Shown: in pieces, positions 17,214 to 26,508 of the stretch
Layout of the letters: each line of letters begins with the position of its first letter
Position numbering within the stretch: the stretch's first letter is position 1
NCBI GenBank assembly: GCA_027487845.1
Contig: JAIYCV010000036.1
Span: 1-64,000 of the forward strand
DNA from: Flammeovirgaceae bacterium
Lineage (GTDB): Bacteria > Bacteroidota > Bacteroidia > Cytophagales > Cyclobacteriaceae
Direction of reading: 5' to 3'
Length of the DNA stretch: 64,000 bases
The notes under the pieces: model-generated
Told to the model about the DNA's origin: nothing
The model's input: only the letters and a program-made list of their open reading frames with translations
Database searches by the model: none
Made by a program: the position numbers and the translations under genes

Positions 17214-18032
17214 ATGAACATTAAACAACCCATTAAGTATCTAATTTTGTTGCTTTCGGTGGTTATTTTATCGTGCGACAAAGAGGAAGAGCGCGTGACT
17301 TTTCTGCAGGGCAAACCACCAGTGCTATCCGTCTCATCTACCACTGATTTGACACTTATCAAAGATAAGTTCAATTATTCTTCCCTTCAATTTCAATGGA
17401 CAAATCCGGCTTATGAATTTAGCAATGGGCTAAATACGCAAGCCGTTAGTTACACCTTGGAAATTGACAATACTACTGGCTTTTCAAATTCTAAAAAAGT
17501 AGAAATTTCTTTTGAAAATTCACTTTCCAAGTCGTTTACAGTAGGCGAACTGAACGGGCAATTGGGAAAACTAGAATTAGCTGACAACGTGCCCAACAAA
17601 TTCTATTTTCGCATTAAAGCTTCGTTGCCCAACAATAATGCTCCGCTTTATTCCAACGTTGTCAACATCACTATCTCTACTTATTTAGATGTAGTGTATC
17701 CTGTTCCGGCAAAATTGTTTTTGATAGGTGGGGCAACGCCCAAAGGATGGGATAACACCCCTGAAAATTTGGTAACCCAGCAGTTTAAGGTGGTTAATTC
17801 GTTTACCTATGAAATTGAGAATGTCGCGTTGAAGCCTGATGGTTATTTGATGATACCCGTAGCCGGAGACTGGAGTGCAAAATATGGATTTACGGGTGCA
17901 AAGCAAGGCAATAATACCACGGGGGATATCACATTTAAGCCGGCTGGAGAAGATTTTCAAGGCCCAGCAGCAGGCAATTACAAGATTACAGTGAATTTCA
18001 AAACCGGTAAGATGACCGTGACAAAACTTTAA
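17214..18032 (+). CDS. susE: SusE-like surface glycan-binding lipoprotein
   Basis: 272 residues. Lipoprotein signal with lipobox VVILSC, Cys at about 21. An N-terminal SusE Ig-like domain (about 30-155: FQWTNPAYEFSNGLNTQAVSYTLEID, SKSFTVGELN) is followed by one SusF/SusE-type C-terminal starch-binding module (about 160-272: KLFLIGGATPKGWDN..., ending NYKITVNFKTGKMTV). By family it binds glycan beside SusCD on the cell surface. It is shorter than Bacteroides SusE, having a single binding module. The next gene starts 10 bp downstream. Confidence 0.85.
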   Translation: MNIKQPIKYLILLLSVVILSCDKEEERVTFLQGKPPVLSVSSTTDLTLIKDKFNYSSLQFQWTNPAYEFSNGLNTQAVSYTLEIDNTTGFSNSKKVEISFENSLSKSFTVGELNGQLGKLELADNVPNKFYFRIKASLPNNNAPLYSNVVNITISTYLDVVYPVPAKLFLIGGATPKGWDNTPENLVTQQFKVVNSFTYEIENVALKPDGYLMIPVAGDWSAKYGFTGAKQGNNTTGDITFKPAGEDFQGPAAGNYKITVNFKTGKMTVTKL

Positions 18033-18042
18033 TTGAAAAAAA

Positions 18043-19770
18043 ATGAAACAACAGTTGAAAATTTTTATAGCTATTTTCCTACTCTTGGTAGTAGCTATGT
18101 CGTGCGAGAAATTGATTGAACCAACACCTCAATTTAATCCTAGCAACACGACTTTTACTCTTACAGCACCTGCGGCCACAGTTTCTGCACCAGCAGCCGA
18201 TTCGTTGAAACCGGCCATTACCTTTACTTGGAACGATGCCAACCTGCCGTTGGGATTGGCAAAGACAAAGTATACACTTCTATTTGACAAGGCAGGTAAC
18301 AACTTTTTGAATCCGACCAGAAAGGAATTTACAGGCGTTTTATCAGGTGCGTTGTTGGGTAAAGAGGTAAATGGAATAGCCTTGAAGTACGGGGGTAATT
18401 TTACAGCACCTGCTAACCTAGATGTTCGAATTATTGCCTCATTGGAGAACAACAATGCTTCAGTGGTTTCAAACACTATCAAGGTTGCGTTTACACCTTA
18501 CAGTGATCTTGAAATCAAATCGTCAGTGGCTACCCTAACGGCAACTGGTGCTACTGCCGATAATGTCGGAATTAATTTAACTTGGACAACTGCGTTTAGC
18601 GGTTATGTAGGAGTGAAAACATATCAACTCCAATACGCAAAGAAGGAAACTAATTTCGCTTCACCTTCCGTAATTGATGTTACTACGCTAAGTAAATCAT
18701 TTACCGTTTTAGAATTAAATAAAATAGCGTTAGGCTATGGTGCTTCTGGGGCCACTCCTGCTATGATTGATTTTAGAATAAAGGCGACAAATGAATCAGG
18801 TACAGTACTTTATTCTAACACAACAACAGTATCTGTTACAACTTATGTAGAATTCAATTCAATTGGAGTTGTTGGCGATGCAACCGCAGGTGGTTGGGAT
18901 ACTGATACGGATATGTACAGGCCGGATGCTGCGAACAAACCAGCTGACTGGACTGTAAAATTGTACTTAACAGGCGGAAAATCGGCAAAATTCCGCGCGG
19001 ACGATAAGTGGGTCTCCAATTGGGGGGCTACTGCTTTTCCTTCAGGCACTGCTGTATTGGGTAGCAGCGCAAATGTTGCTATCGGTACATCTGGATATTA
19101 TTCGGTTGACTTTAATGTGGCTACAGGTGCTTATTCCTTTACTCCGATAACTGTGCCGGCAGTTAAGGAATTGAGTTTAACAGGAGACGCTATCGGTGGA
19201 TGGGGGGTAGATACTAAACTTACTCAAGATTTGGTGAACACAAAGGTTTATACGGGAACGGTGACGTTAACGTTAGGTTCTCTTAAATTTAGAGAAACTG
19301 GCAACTGGGGTACAAACTGGGGCGGAATAGGCGAAAACAATGCACCTGAGAACTTTCCGACTTCCTTTGGTAGAAATGGTGGAGGGGACATTAAGATCCT
19401 TACTGCAGCTACTTATTTTGTTAGGATAGACATTGGCACTGGCGAGTATTTCTTCGGTAACACTGCCAATAGCACACCTTACACTAAGCTTGGCATTATT
19501 GGTGATGCAACGGCAGGCGCGTGGAATACAGATACGTTTCTTATTCAAAATCCATCCAATCCATATAAATGGTCAGGAAAGGTTGAATTGACAGCCAAAG
19601 AAGCCAAGTTTAGAGCAAATACAGATTGGGGTCTCAGTTGGGGCAATGCTTCGGTATTTCCTAGCGGAATAGCCAACACTGAAAGTAACAACAATATAAA
19701 AATAGCTTCTGCTGGTACCTATCAAATTACGTATAATTCGGCCACAAGAGAGTTTAGTTTCACAAAGTAG
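18043..19770 (+). CDS. susF: SusE/SusF-like multimodular surface glycan-binding lipoprotein
   Basis: 575 residues. Lipobox VVAMSC with Cys at about 21. Two SusE-type Ig domains (about 30-150 and 155-272, both with KSFTVLELNKIALGYG-like or GKEVNGIALKYGG phrases) precede three tandem SusF-type binding modules. Each module starts with [IVL].G[DA]A..G.W.TDT and contains a KFRA...W..NWG block (about 275-370, 375-470, 480-575). The three internally similar modules suggest multivalent capture of an alpha-glucan-like polymer. Last gene of the sus operon; a strong intrinsic terminator follows 20 bp later. Confidence 0.85.
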   Translation: MKQQLKIFIAIFLLLVVAMSCEKLIEPTPQFNPSNTTFTLTAPAATVSAPAADSLKPAITFTWNDANLPLGLAKTKYTLLFDKAGNNFLNPTRKEFTGVLSGALLGKEVNGIALKYGGNFTAPANLDVRIIASLENNNASVVSNTIKVAFTPYSDLEIKSSVATLTATGATADNVGINLTWTTAFSGYVGVKTYQLQYAKKETNFASPSVIDVTTLSKSFTVLELNKIALGYGASGATPAMIDFRIKATNESGTVLYSNTTTVSVTTYVEFNSIGVVGDATAGGWDTDTDMYRPDAANKPADWTVKLYLTGGKSAKFRADDKWVSNWGATAFPSGTAVLGSSANVAIGTSGYYSVDFNVATGAYSFTPITVPAVKELSLTGDAIGGWGVDTKLTQDLVNTKVYTGTVTLTLGSLKFRETGNWGTNWGGIGENNAPENFPTSFGRNGGGDIKILTAATYFVRIDIGTGEYFFGNTANSTPYTKLGIIGDATAGAWNTDTFLIQNPSNPYKWSGKVELTAKEAKFRANTDWGLSWGNASVFPSGIANTESNNNIKIASAGTYQITYNSATREFSFTK

Positions 19771-19788
19771 AAACTAGTTTATGTTATA

Positions 19789-19817
19789 ATCAGAGGCCGC
19801 AAGGCCTCTGATTTTTT
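19789..19817 (+). terminator. Rho-independent terminator of the susCDEF operon
   Basis: GC-rich stem TCAGAGGCC / GGCCTCTGA with a GCAA tetraloop, followed by a T-run. It begins about 20 bp after the last sus stop codon. Confidence 0.9.
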
Positions 19818-19896
19818 GTAACTACTAATAAATATTATGAGACGATTACTTGTGACCTTAAAAGCACAGGCGTTTAGCGTATAAGTAAACAAACAA

Positions 19897-19928
19897 AAAA
19901 ATCCCCACCAGTTTTGGTGGGGATTTTT
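19897..19928. terminator. Bidirectional terminator between converging genes
   Basis: Perfect 14-bp stem AAAAATCCCCACCA / TGGTGGGGATTTTT with a GTTT loop, with A- and T-tracts on both sides. It lies between the plus-strand sus operon and the minus-strand S74-type gene, closest to the 3' end of the latter. Confidence 0.85.
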
Positions 19929-19952
19929 ATTTTTTTATCCTGTAAAAAGATC

Positions 19953-22900
19953 TTAATTTGTAAGAATCATGCGTTTGGTATCTACTAACTGATTATCAAC
20001 AATCAATGAATACAGATACATACCAGCACTCATTTCACCAGCAATTATCTTAGTCGAAACGTTTCCGCGTCCAGTAATTGCGATAGATTTTAGCTGTGTT
20101 CCTTGTAAATTATAGATGATAAGCGAGGCTTGTTGGGCCGCTGTAGGAACTGTCATAGTTATCTCAGTATCAACCGTAAAAGGATTGGGGAAGTTTTGGT
20201 TAAGTATAGCATCTCCCTCTGTAACACGGTCGGTTGCTTTGCCAGTATTTGCTTGGTTTTTAAGCGCACTAATAACTGTATGCAACGAATCGATCTTTTT
20301 GTTTTGGGCTTGCATTTGGCTGCTCAACTCTTGCACAGCCTTTATCAAGGGTACTACAAAATCGCTATAACGGATGCTGTAGTGATCCTTTTCATTTTGA
20401 GGTGCAACTAAGCCAGAGAACGTTTGATTGGAATTTTTTAACACTGCCTCAACTTCTTGAGCAACCAAACCGGTTTGCCGAACAGGAGTAGATTTAGCAG
20501 TGGCAACAAGGCTATTAACAACGAGCCCGTTTTTAACACTAGCAGCGTTGATTTTGTCTGAAGCCCCGGTGAATTTGTCAAGTTGCTCCGTATTTATGGT
20601 GTAAGTTACAGGCCTTAACTCATTGATGAATTCAAGGCCTAGAACGTCCTCTTTCACGTTGGCTTTAAATCTGCCGTCTGAAAGTGTAGACCAACTTACT
20701 TGGCCACCAATACTAGTTACGCTGCTATTACCAATAACTATCGTATTGGAGGCAGTAGGAGTTGCTCCGTTGCCAATTGCAGTCGTATTCTCAAAATTTG
20801 AAAAGTTAGTGGGGCCGCTAAAGCTACCAATTGACGTGTTGTAATTTCCGGATGTATTGTTATATAACGAAGTGTGACCAAATGCCGTGTTGTAATTTCC
20901 TTTGTTAAATTGCAACGAAGCCGTACCAATTGCAGAATTACCATAACCAGAAACGTTTTGTGAAAGGGCAAATAATCCTACACTGGTATTATCAAAACCA
21001 CTAACATTATTATTAAGTGCACCGTATCCAAAGGCCGTGTTTTTGGCTCCCGTTGTGTTCAGGGTTAACGAAGAAGCTCCAAAAGCAGTATTCGAAGAAC
21101 CTACTGTATTAGAGTTACCACTATAGTTTCCAAAAAAGGTATTAGTCTGTTGTATAGAACCTGATTTAATATTATTCATTCTAAAGTTTAATGGAACATT
21201 ATCAGTTGTTCCAATAAAATTAGTCGCAGAATTAGTCGCTGAATTGCCGCTGAGCGACCACCCGGTAGAGTTACTTGGAGCTGCCCATCTAGCCAGGCCA
21301 TTTGCATCTGAGGTAAGCACTTTACCAACGCCTTGCGTGCCATCGGCAATTTTAAAAGTCCCTTTCACATCCAAGTTTGCTGCTGGTGCCGTGTTACCAA
21401 CACCTACCTTGCCGCTTGCGTCAATAGTAAGATCTGCAATTCTGCTTAGATTGTTAGTAGATGAGATCTGGATCCTAGGGGTCGCGCCTGTTGCATCACC
21501 ATATTGACTAATGTTAAGACTACCGGGGCCAGAATTAGGCATTTCAATCATCCAATTTTTAGAGTTTGCATTGGCGTTTCCATTGTATAATTGAAAACCA
21601 AAGGCACCTGTCCTTGGTGTGCCAGCACCTTGCGCGATTGTTATTTTATTTCCAGGAGTTGAGGTGCCAATCCCAACGTTGCCTGTGTTAAAAGATATAT
21701 TCGATGCGTTGCTCGTCCATTGCGTATAACTTGGCGTTGCCCAAGTTGCTAAGCCATTCGCATCTGAGGTAAGCACTTTTCCTCCGCCTTGCGTGCCATC
21801 TGTGATTTTGATATTGCCTGTTACATCTAATTTCGCGGACGGAGCAATATTACCAATACCAATGTTTCCTGTGTTAAAATAGATGTTTGATGCCGAAGTT
21901 GTCCATTGCGTATAACTTGGCGTTGCCCATGTTGCTAAGCCATTTGCATCTGAGGTCAGCACTTTACCTCCGCCTTGCGTGCCATCGGTAATTTTGATAT
22001 TGCCCGCAACATCTAATTTTGCGGCTGGAGTCGAATTGCCAATACCGATGCTTCCACTGGGTGAAATTCTCATTCTCTCAGCACCAGATGTCACAAAAGT
22101 TTGTGTATTTGCTTCGCTAGGTCGGATATAATTTCCAGAGGCATAGCTGTAGTTGTTGTCAAAAAATAATGAACCTCCAGAATTTAGCACAACATCACCA
22201 CCACCGCCTGCCCTAATAGTAATCCCATTTCCTGTAGAGGGTCCGTTCACGTCCAGTTTTGCTCCAGGTGCAGTATTACCAATCCCAACATCGCCTGTTG
22301 GCCCAACAGCCAACCCATTTGTAGGTGCATTGCATCCAAAGTATGCGTAAGAATTAAATGCATCAATTACAGCTGTTCCGTTTGTGTACTGGCCTATGGC
22401 TGTTCTACCATGTACTTCTAGTTTGTGTGCTGGACTGTTCGTTCCTATACCAACATTTCTGTTGTTGTCGAGTGCCAACCCCCAATCACCATTATTATAG
22501 AGGCCTAGCGTAGTGCCATTAAGTTGGCCCACAAACATTGTCCCGGGATTATTTAGCCAAATTCCCCCATTGCCAGATCCATCGCCCGTTTGTATGCGCC
22601 CACTAACTGCTAAGTCGACATTGTAAGTGCCACTGCCATTTACCTGCAGTTTAGTACCCGGTGTTGCCGTGCCTATCCCAACATTGCCCCTAAAAAAAGC
22701 GTTATGGTTGCTTCCTGTTACTTCAAAACTGGATAATCCTCCGTTTACACCCACGGCAAAGCCCTGGCCGACCCCACCAGCGTAGGTTGCATATTGTACA
22801 TGCGCTGTGGTCAGGGACGTAGTAAATCCTGGTGTTGTGCTCATACCTATTCTCCAATTGGCATCTGCGGGGCTCCATGTATAAATCGATTTATCCCCAG

Positions 22901-23480
22901 TACTGTTCGGTAACGAAATACTTCCATTTACTTCCAGTTTAGCCCCGGGTGTTGAAGTACCGATGCCTACGTTACCCGTGTTAAAAAAGATATTTGACGC
23001 AGAATTACTCCATTGGGAAGTGCCTCCACTGAAAGGCGTACCATTAATATACAGCCCCGTGGCATTAATAATGCCATTAACATCTAATTGGTAATTTGGG
23101 GTTAAGGTATTTATACCAAAGTAACCATTTGTTTTAAGAATCATTTGGTTAACATCATTGGTAGCAAAGTATAAATTACTATTAGACCTCGTTCCGATTC
23201 GAGTTCCGACAACGGGAATAATAGTAGATTCGAGAAAGCCAATGACATTACTGGCATTTGCTTCAACAACAGCTGAATTTGGTGCGGAATTACTTTTAAC
23301 TCTAAACTTGGCACTAGTAAAATTATTGATACTTTGGACGTCAAGTGTATAATCTGGTGCTGAGGTATTTATCCCCACGTTTCCTGTGATATAATTGTAG
23401 ATATTAGTTCCAGAGTTTGTCCACTGCGCGCTAGCTTAGCCTACTATGAAGTAGAAAAAGATGAACGATAGTTTTTTCAT
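19953..23480 (-). pseudogene. T9SS surface protein with GIGT repeats and S74 chaperone domain; in-frame stop in the signal peptide
   Basis: From ATG 23480 the frame reads MKKLSFIFFYFIVG, TAA (23438-23436), then ASAQWTNSGTNIYNY and stays open for about 1160 codons. The peptide on either side of the TAA is a normal signal peptide with an ASA/Q cleavage site, so one base (for example TTA to TAA) separates it from an intact gene. The body has many NTGNVGIGT.TP..KL.V.G repeats and TAFG..SL...TTG..NTAFGYGAL-type head repeats. Next come an intramolecular chaperone (S74) domain with LSDGRFKANVKEDVLGLEFI and TGLVAQEVEAVL, a coiled coil, and a T9SS sorting domain (LNQNFPNPF... to the C-terminus). If the stop is real the protein cannot be exported normally; a sequencing error or rare readthrough is the alternative. 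Confidence 0.8.
21660..22040. repeat. Tandem 186-bp in-frame repeat inside the S74-type gene
   Basis: The segment starting gtccattgcgtataacttgg at 21715 recurs at 21901, a period of 186 bp (62 codons). Each unit encodes NTGN[IV]GIG....AKLDV.GNIKITDGTQGGGKVLTSD and so on. Near-identity at DNA level implies recent expansion, or gene conversion within the adhesin-like stalk. Confidence 0.8.
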
Positions 23481-24320
23481 AAAATTAATTTGTTAAGGTT
23501 TTGTTATGATTGGTTTGGAATGCATTTTCAATTTAAATCAAAATGATAAATTGTCAATGGTTAAAATCAAAATTATGATATTTAAACACATGGTGGGGTA
23601 GTGAGTCTATCACATGTGGCCTAGAATCAGTTGGTTAAAAAATAATTATTGGTTGTCGCTTGTAGTTATAAATTCTACAGCATATTTTTATTAGAGTTTT
23701 GTCTGCGGTTAGATTCAATATTGATCTCCATTAGTATCAAAGCAATTTTTCAGTCCTATATTTTGCATGTGTTGAAACAAGCGCATCCACCCGACCAATG
23801 AAGAATTTGATACTTGAGATCGAGAATTTCCACAAGTCTATTCATCCGACAGGATGTCAGCTAGTATTTGTAAGAAGCGTACTCAAGTCTTCAAGTCTAT
23901 TGCTCCATCTGTCATTATTGCGGATTGCTTCGCTAAAATGCACGCTTTGCCTTTCGGGGAGGCATTTAAGCGATTAGGATCTTCGCTAATGGATTTCAAT
24001 ATGCTGCTCATTGAGCTAAGAGCCAAGCTTAAGGCGCAAAAATGGACGCTTTTCTCTTCAAGGACTTTGCTCACCTCATTCGGATTATGGCTACAGGTGC
24101 TAAGTGCCTCGCTCATTAAATCAAGTGCTGCGGTACAAATTTGAGTGGGACGGATCAATCGTTTGGCGAAGCACCTTCAAACCAAAATAGGAGCGGTGAA
24201 TGGTGAATTATACTATTGCAATGATCTTTTTCGTTTTCGTATAGTAGAAGGAGTAGCGATGTAGAACTTGAACCTATTTTAAAACCCAAGCCCAGAATAA
24301 ATAATTAAACAACAATTAAT
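23481..24320. other. 840-bp spacer without a convincing intact gene
   Basis: The first 300 bp are AT-rich, as expected of a promoter region. From about 23800 to 24160 base composition rises and both strands are open for about 280 bp. The minus-strand reading (24158-23883, TTG start) is helix-like, with ALDLMSEALSTC and KGKACILAKQSAIMTDGAI, and stops before continuing ILADILSDE. This could be a decayed small gene, but neither strand shows a good start or a recognisable family. No tRNA-like fold was seen. Confidence 0.4.
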
Positions 24321-24998
24321 ATGAATGCCCAACAAACTAGTATCTACGCCATGTTCACCCGCACCTTTCGCGTATTAGACGACAACAAAGCCATATGGTC
24401 TGCGAACAGCAAGTTTTCTGACAACTATACCACCTTTTCAAACAATATAAAAGGTATAGGGGAGGCACAAAAGCAACAAGAGACGGACAAAACCGGAATC
24501 ACCCAAGACAAAGGGACTGCTCGCGAAACGCTGGCAGAATTGTCGTTTGAAATGGCTAGCGGCATTCGCAGCTTTGCAGCGGACAATAATAACCAAGAGT
24601 TAGAGCTATCCGTAAAGTTTACTGAGGCTGGATTGGCTAGTATGGCAGAGGCCCGCCTAACCGCAACCAGTGAAATGATCTATGCAGCGGGGGCTAAAAA
24701 TCTGGTCGATCTTAGTGAATATGGTGTGAAGGCAGAAAGTTTGTCTGCTCTTAAAGCAGCAATTGATGCCTTTAAAAGCGCACAACCTGAAACGAGATTG
24801 GCGATCAACACGGGCAGTCAAGCCACCACCGATATACGAAAATTGTTTACAGAGACAAGTAATCCATTAAAACGTCAGTTGGATACTAAGATGATCATTT
24901 TCAAGAAAACGAATTTAGATTTTTACAATGCCTATTTTCAAGCTAGAAACATTATTGAGCCAGGGGTGCCCAAGAAGAAGGAAGAAGCTAAAAAGTAA
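24321..24998 (+). CDS. Hypothetical helical protein
   Basis: 225 residues from a clear ATG; family not recognised. No signal peptide or membrane segment. The sequence is almost entirely predicted amphipathic helix, rich in Ala, Lys, Glu, Thr and Asn: repeated stretches like ARETLAELSFEMASGIRSFAADNN, SLSALKAAIDAFKSAQPETRLA and TTDIRKLFTETSNPLKRQLDTKMI, with a charged tail KKKEEAKK. A cytoplasmic or scaffold-like helical bundle is likely. It is monocistronic: 840 bp lie upstream, and an intrinsic terminator begins 85 bp downstream. Confidence 0.75.
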   Translation: MNAQQTSIYAMFTRTFRVLDDNKAIWSANSKFSDNYTTFSNNIKGIGEAQKQQETDKTGITQDKGTARETLAELSFEMASGIRSFAADNNNQELELSVKFTEAGLASMAEARLTATSEMIYAAGAKNLVDLSEYGVKAESLSALKAAIDAFKSAQPETRLAINTGSQATTDIRKLFTETSNPLKRQLDTKMIIFKKTNLDFYNAYFQARNIIEPGVPKKKEEAKK

Positions 24999-25082
24999 TC
25001 AGTTTTCCAATCGTTCTCTTACAATCTTTGACAATTTCAAGACTTGCTGACCCGTTGAGGTAGAACGTTAACAAATTTGCCG

Positions 25083-25109
25083 TACCAATCGCTGATTGGT
25101 ATTTTTTTT
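25083..25109 (+). terminator. Rho-independent terminator after the helical hypothetical gene
   Basis: Perfect 8-bp stem TACCAATC / GATTGGTA with a GCT loop, then eight Ts. It shows that a long upstream extension of the GH53 reading frame, which would start inside this hairpin, is not coding. Confidence 0.85.
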
Positions 25110-25137
25110 AGCCAGTCTGCATGCAAAGGCAAAAGGC

Positions 25138-25258
25138 TTATGTCCCACTTTTAAAATGGCACCTTGTTCAACTATTGGTAGCGTGCTATATATCAACTCT
25201 TTATACATATTTAAACGAATTAGTTTTTTTTCTCTAAAATTGATAAAGTGGGGCGATG
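25138..25258 (+). promoter_or_regulatory. Bipartite control element upstream of the GH53 gene (copy 2)
   Basis: Box A (25138-25162) reads TTATGT, then CCCACTTT and AAAATGG as an imperfect dyad (CCAnTTT-n-AAAnTGG), then CAC. Box B (25245-25258) is AAAGTGGGGCGATG, identical over 14 bases to box B before susC. The start of CCACTTT to the start of AAAGTGG is 100 bp, against 99 bp in copy 1, although the intervening sequence differs. The element ends 135 bp before the chosen GH53 start. The rest of the 24999-25392 spacer holds only the preceding terminator. Confidence 0.65.
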
Positions 25259-25392
25259 CAAACGTTAGCATGAGTTACCTTGCCACCTTAACAATTTCGC
25301 AAACAATGAGAAAAATAAAGAAAGTAGGCAAAGTTAAATACCTATCTTGGCTTGTAACCTTATGCACAACAGCGTCAACGGCTATTAGATCT

Positions 25393-26445
25393 ATGGAAAC
25401 TAAAATCTCGTTTTTTGTTTGTTTTCTCATTTTTATTTCCTGCGCCAAGTCCGAGCAAGAGTCTAATACCACTAACAGTACTGAACCACCCGTCTCGATT
25501 GCAGCGTTCGCAAAGGGCGCTGATGTAAGTTGGTTACCCCAAATGGAAGCTACTGGCTATGTGTTTAAAGATATGGACGGTACGCCAAAAGAGTGTTTGC
25601 AATTGTTGAAAGACAGAGGTATGAACGCCATCCGTTTGCGCGTGTTTGTCAATCCATCCAAGCATAAAATTGATGGGCATTGCGATAAGGCGGCCACAGT
25701 AAGTATAGCGAAGCGAGCAAAGGCAATGGGTTTTCGTATTATGATTAATTTTCATTACAGCGATTCATGGGCTGATCCCTCTAAACAAGTTAAGCCTGCT
25801 GCCTGGAACAGTTTATCAATACCGCAACTTGGCGATGCCGTTTATGCCCACACACTGGATGTATTGACAGCCTTAAAAAATGAAAATGTGATTCCGGAAT
25901 GGGTGCAAGTGGGGAATGAAATAACACCCGGGATGCTTCTGCCAGAAGGCAGCACCACCTCGGGTTGGGGCAACTTAGCCTTATTTTTGAATAAAGGATA
26001 CGAGGCGGTGAAAGCCGTTGACAAGTCGATTAAAGTAATCGTTCATATAGACCAAGGAAACAACAATCAAAGGTTTCGATGGTTTTTTGATAATGTAAAG
26101 AATAGAGATGTAAAATATGATATAATTGGATTGTCCTATTACCCGTTTTGGTTAAATAGTGACTACACGGCTTCGATAGCAGACTTAGAAAACAACATGA
26201 AAGACATGGTGACAAGGTACGGCAAAGAGGTTATGGTGGTAGAAGTAGGGGGCGATTTTGAAAAAGAAGATAATACCAAAGCAATGCTATTGGCAACACT
26301 TAACGCTGTGAAGGCGGTACCCAACGCTAAAGGTACTGGTGTTTTTTACTGGGAACCGCAAGGAGAGAAAAGCTGGAGTGGCTACCAACTCAACTGTTGG
26401 AGAAGCAATGGAACACCTTCGCCAGCGTTAGATGTATTTAAGTGA
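25393..26445 (+). CDS. GH53 arabinogalactan endo-beta-1,4-galactanase lipoprotein
   Basis: 350 residues. The ATG at 25393 gives lipoprotein signal METKISFFVCFLIFISC (Cys 17); an in-frame ATG at 25306 would add a cationic leader and is less likely. GH53 features: KGADVSWLPQMEATG at the first strand, MNAIRLRVFVNP, MINFHYSDSWADPS, acid/base E176 in VQVGNEITPGMLLPEG, and nucleophile E284 in MVVEVGGD. The family cleaves beta-1,4-galactan side chains of type I arabinogalactan. Anchored at the surface or periplasm. Its upstream region shares the bipartite element with susC, and it lies 63 bp before the T9SS GH13 gene. A galactanase beside starch-type enzymes is unexpected. Confidence 0.92.
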   Translation: METKISFFVCFLIFISCAKSEQESNTTNSTEPPVSIAAFAKGADVSWLPQMEATGYVFKDMDGTPKECLQLLKDRGMNAIRLRVFVNPSKHKIDGHCDKAATVSIAKRAKAMGFRIMINFHYSDSWADPSKQVKPAAWNSLSIPQLGDAVYAHTLDVLTALKNENVIPEWVQVGNEITPGMLLPEGSTTSGWGNLALFLNKGYEAVKAVDKSIKVIVHIDQGNNNQRFRWFFDNVKNRDVKYDIIGLSYYPFWLNSDYTASIADLENNMKDMVTRYGKEVMVVEVGGDFEKEDNTKAMLLATLNAVKAVPNAKGTGVFYWEPQGEKSWSGYQLNCWRSNGTPSPALDVFK

Positions 26446-26508
26446 TCAATCCACAGATGTGCATCTTAAATTCAAAGTTATTTGTATGGTTATCAAACAA
26501 GAATTAAC

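Noticed and set aside
21660-22040. Regular direct repeats that could suggest CRISPR or a phage tail module
   Set aside because: The repeats are in-frame codons of the surface protein with a 186-bp period and no unique spacers. The S74 domain also occurs in phage tail spikes, but the T9SS tail shows a cellular surface protein.
23854-24158. Overlapping open frames on both strands in the 840-bp spacer
   Set aside because: Neither has a good start or a recognisable domain, and the minus-strand reading uses TTG and stops early. Kept as a possible gene remnant rather than a gene.
25096-25392. Long N-terminal extension of the GH53 frame
   Set aside because: It begins inside an intrinsic terminator, runs through the bipartite control element and precedes a clean lipoprotein signal peptide at 25393. 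The extension is almost certainly non-coding.
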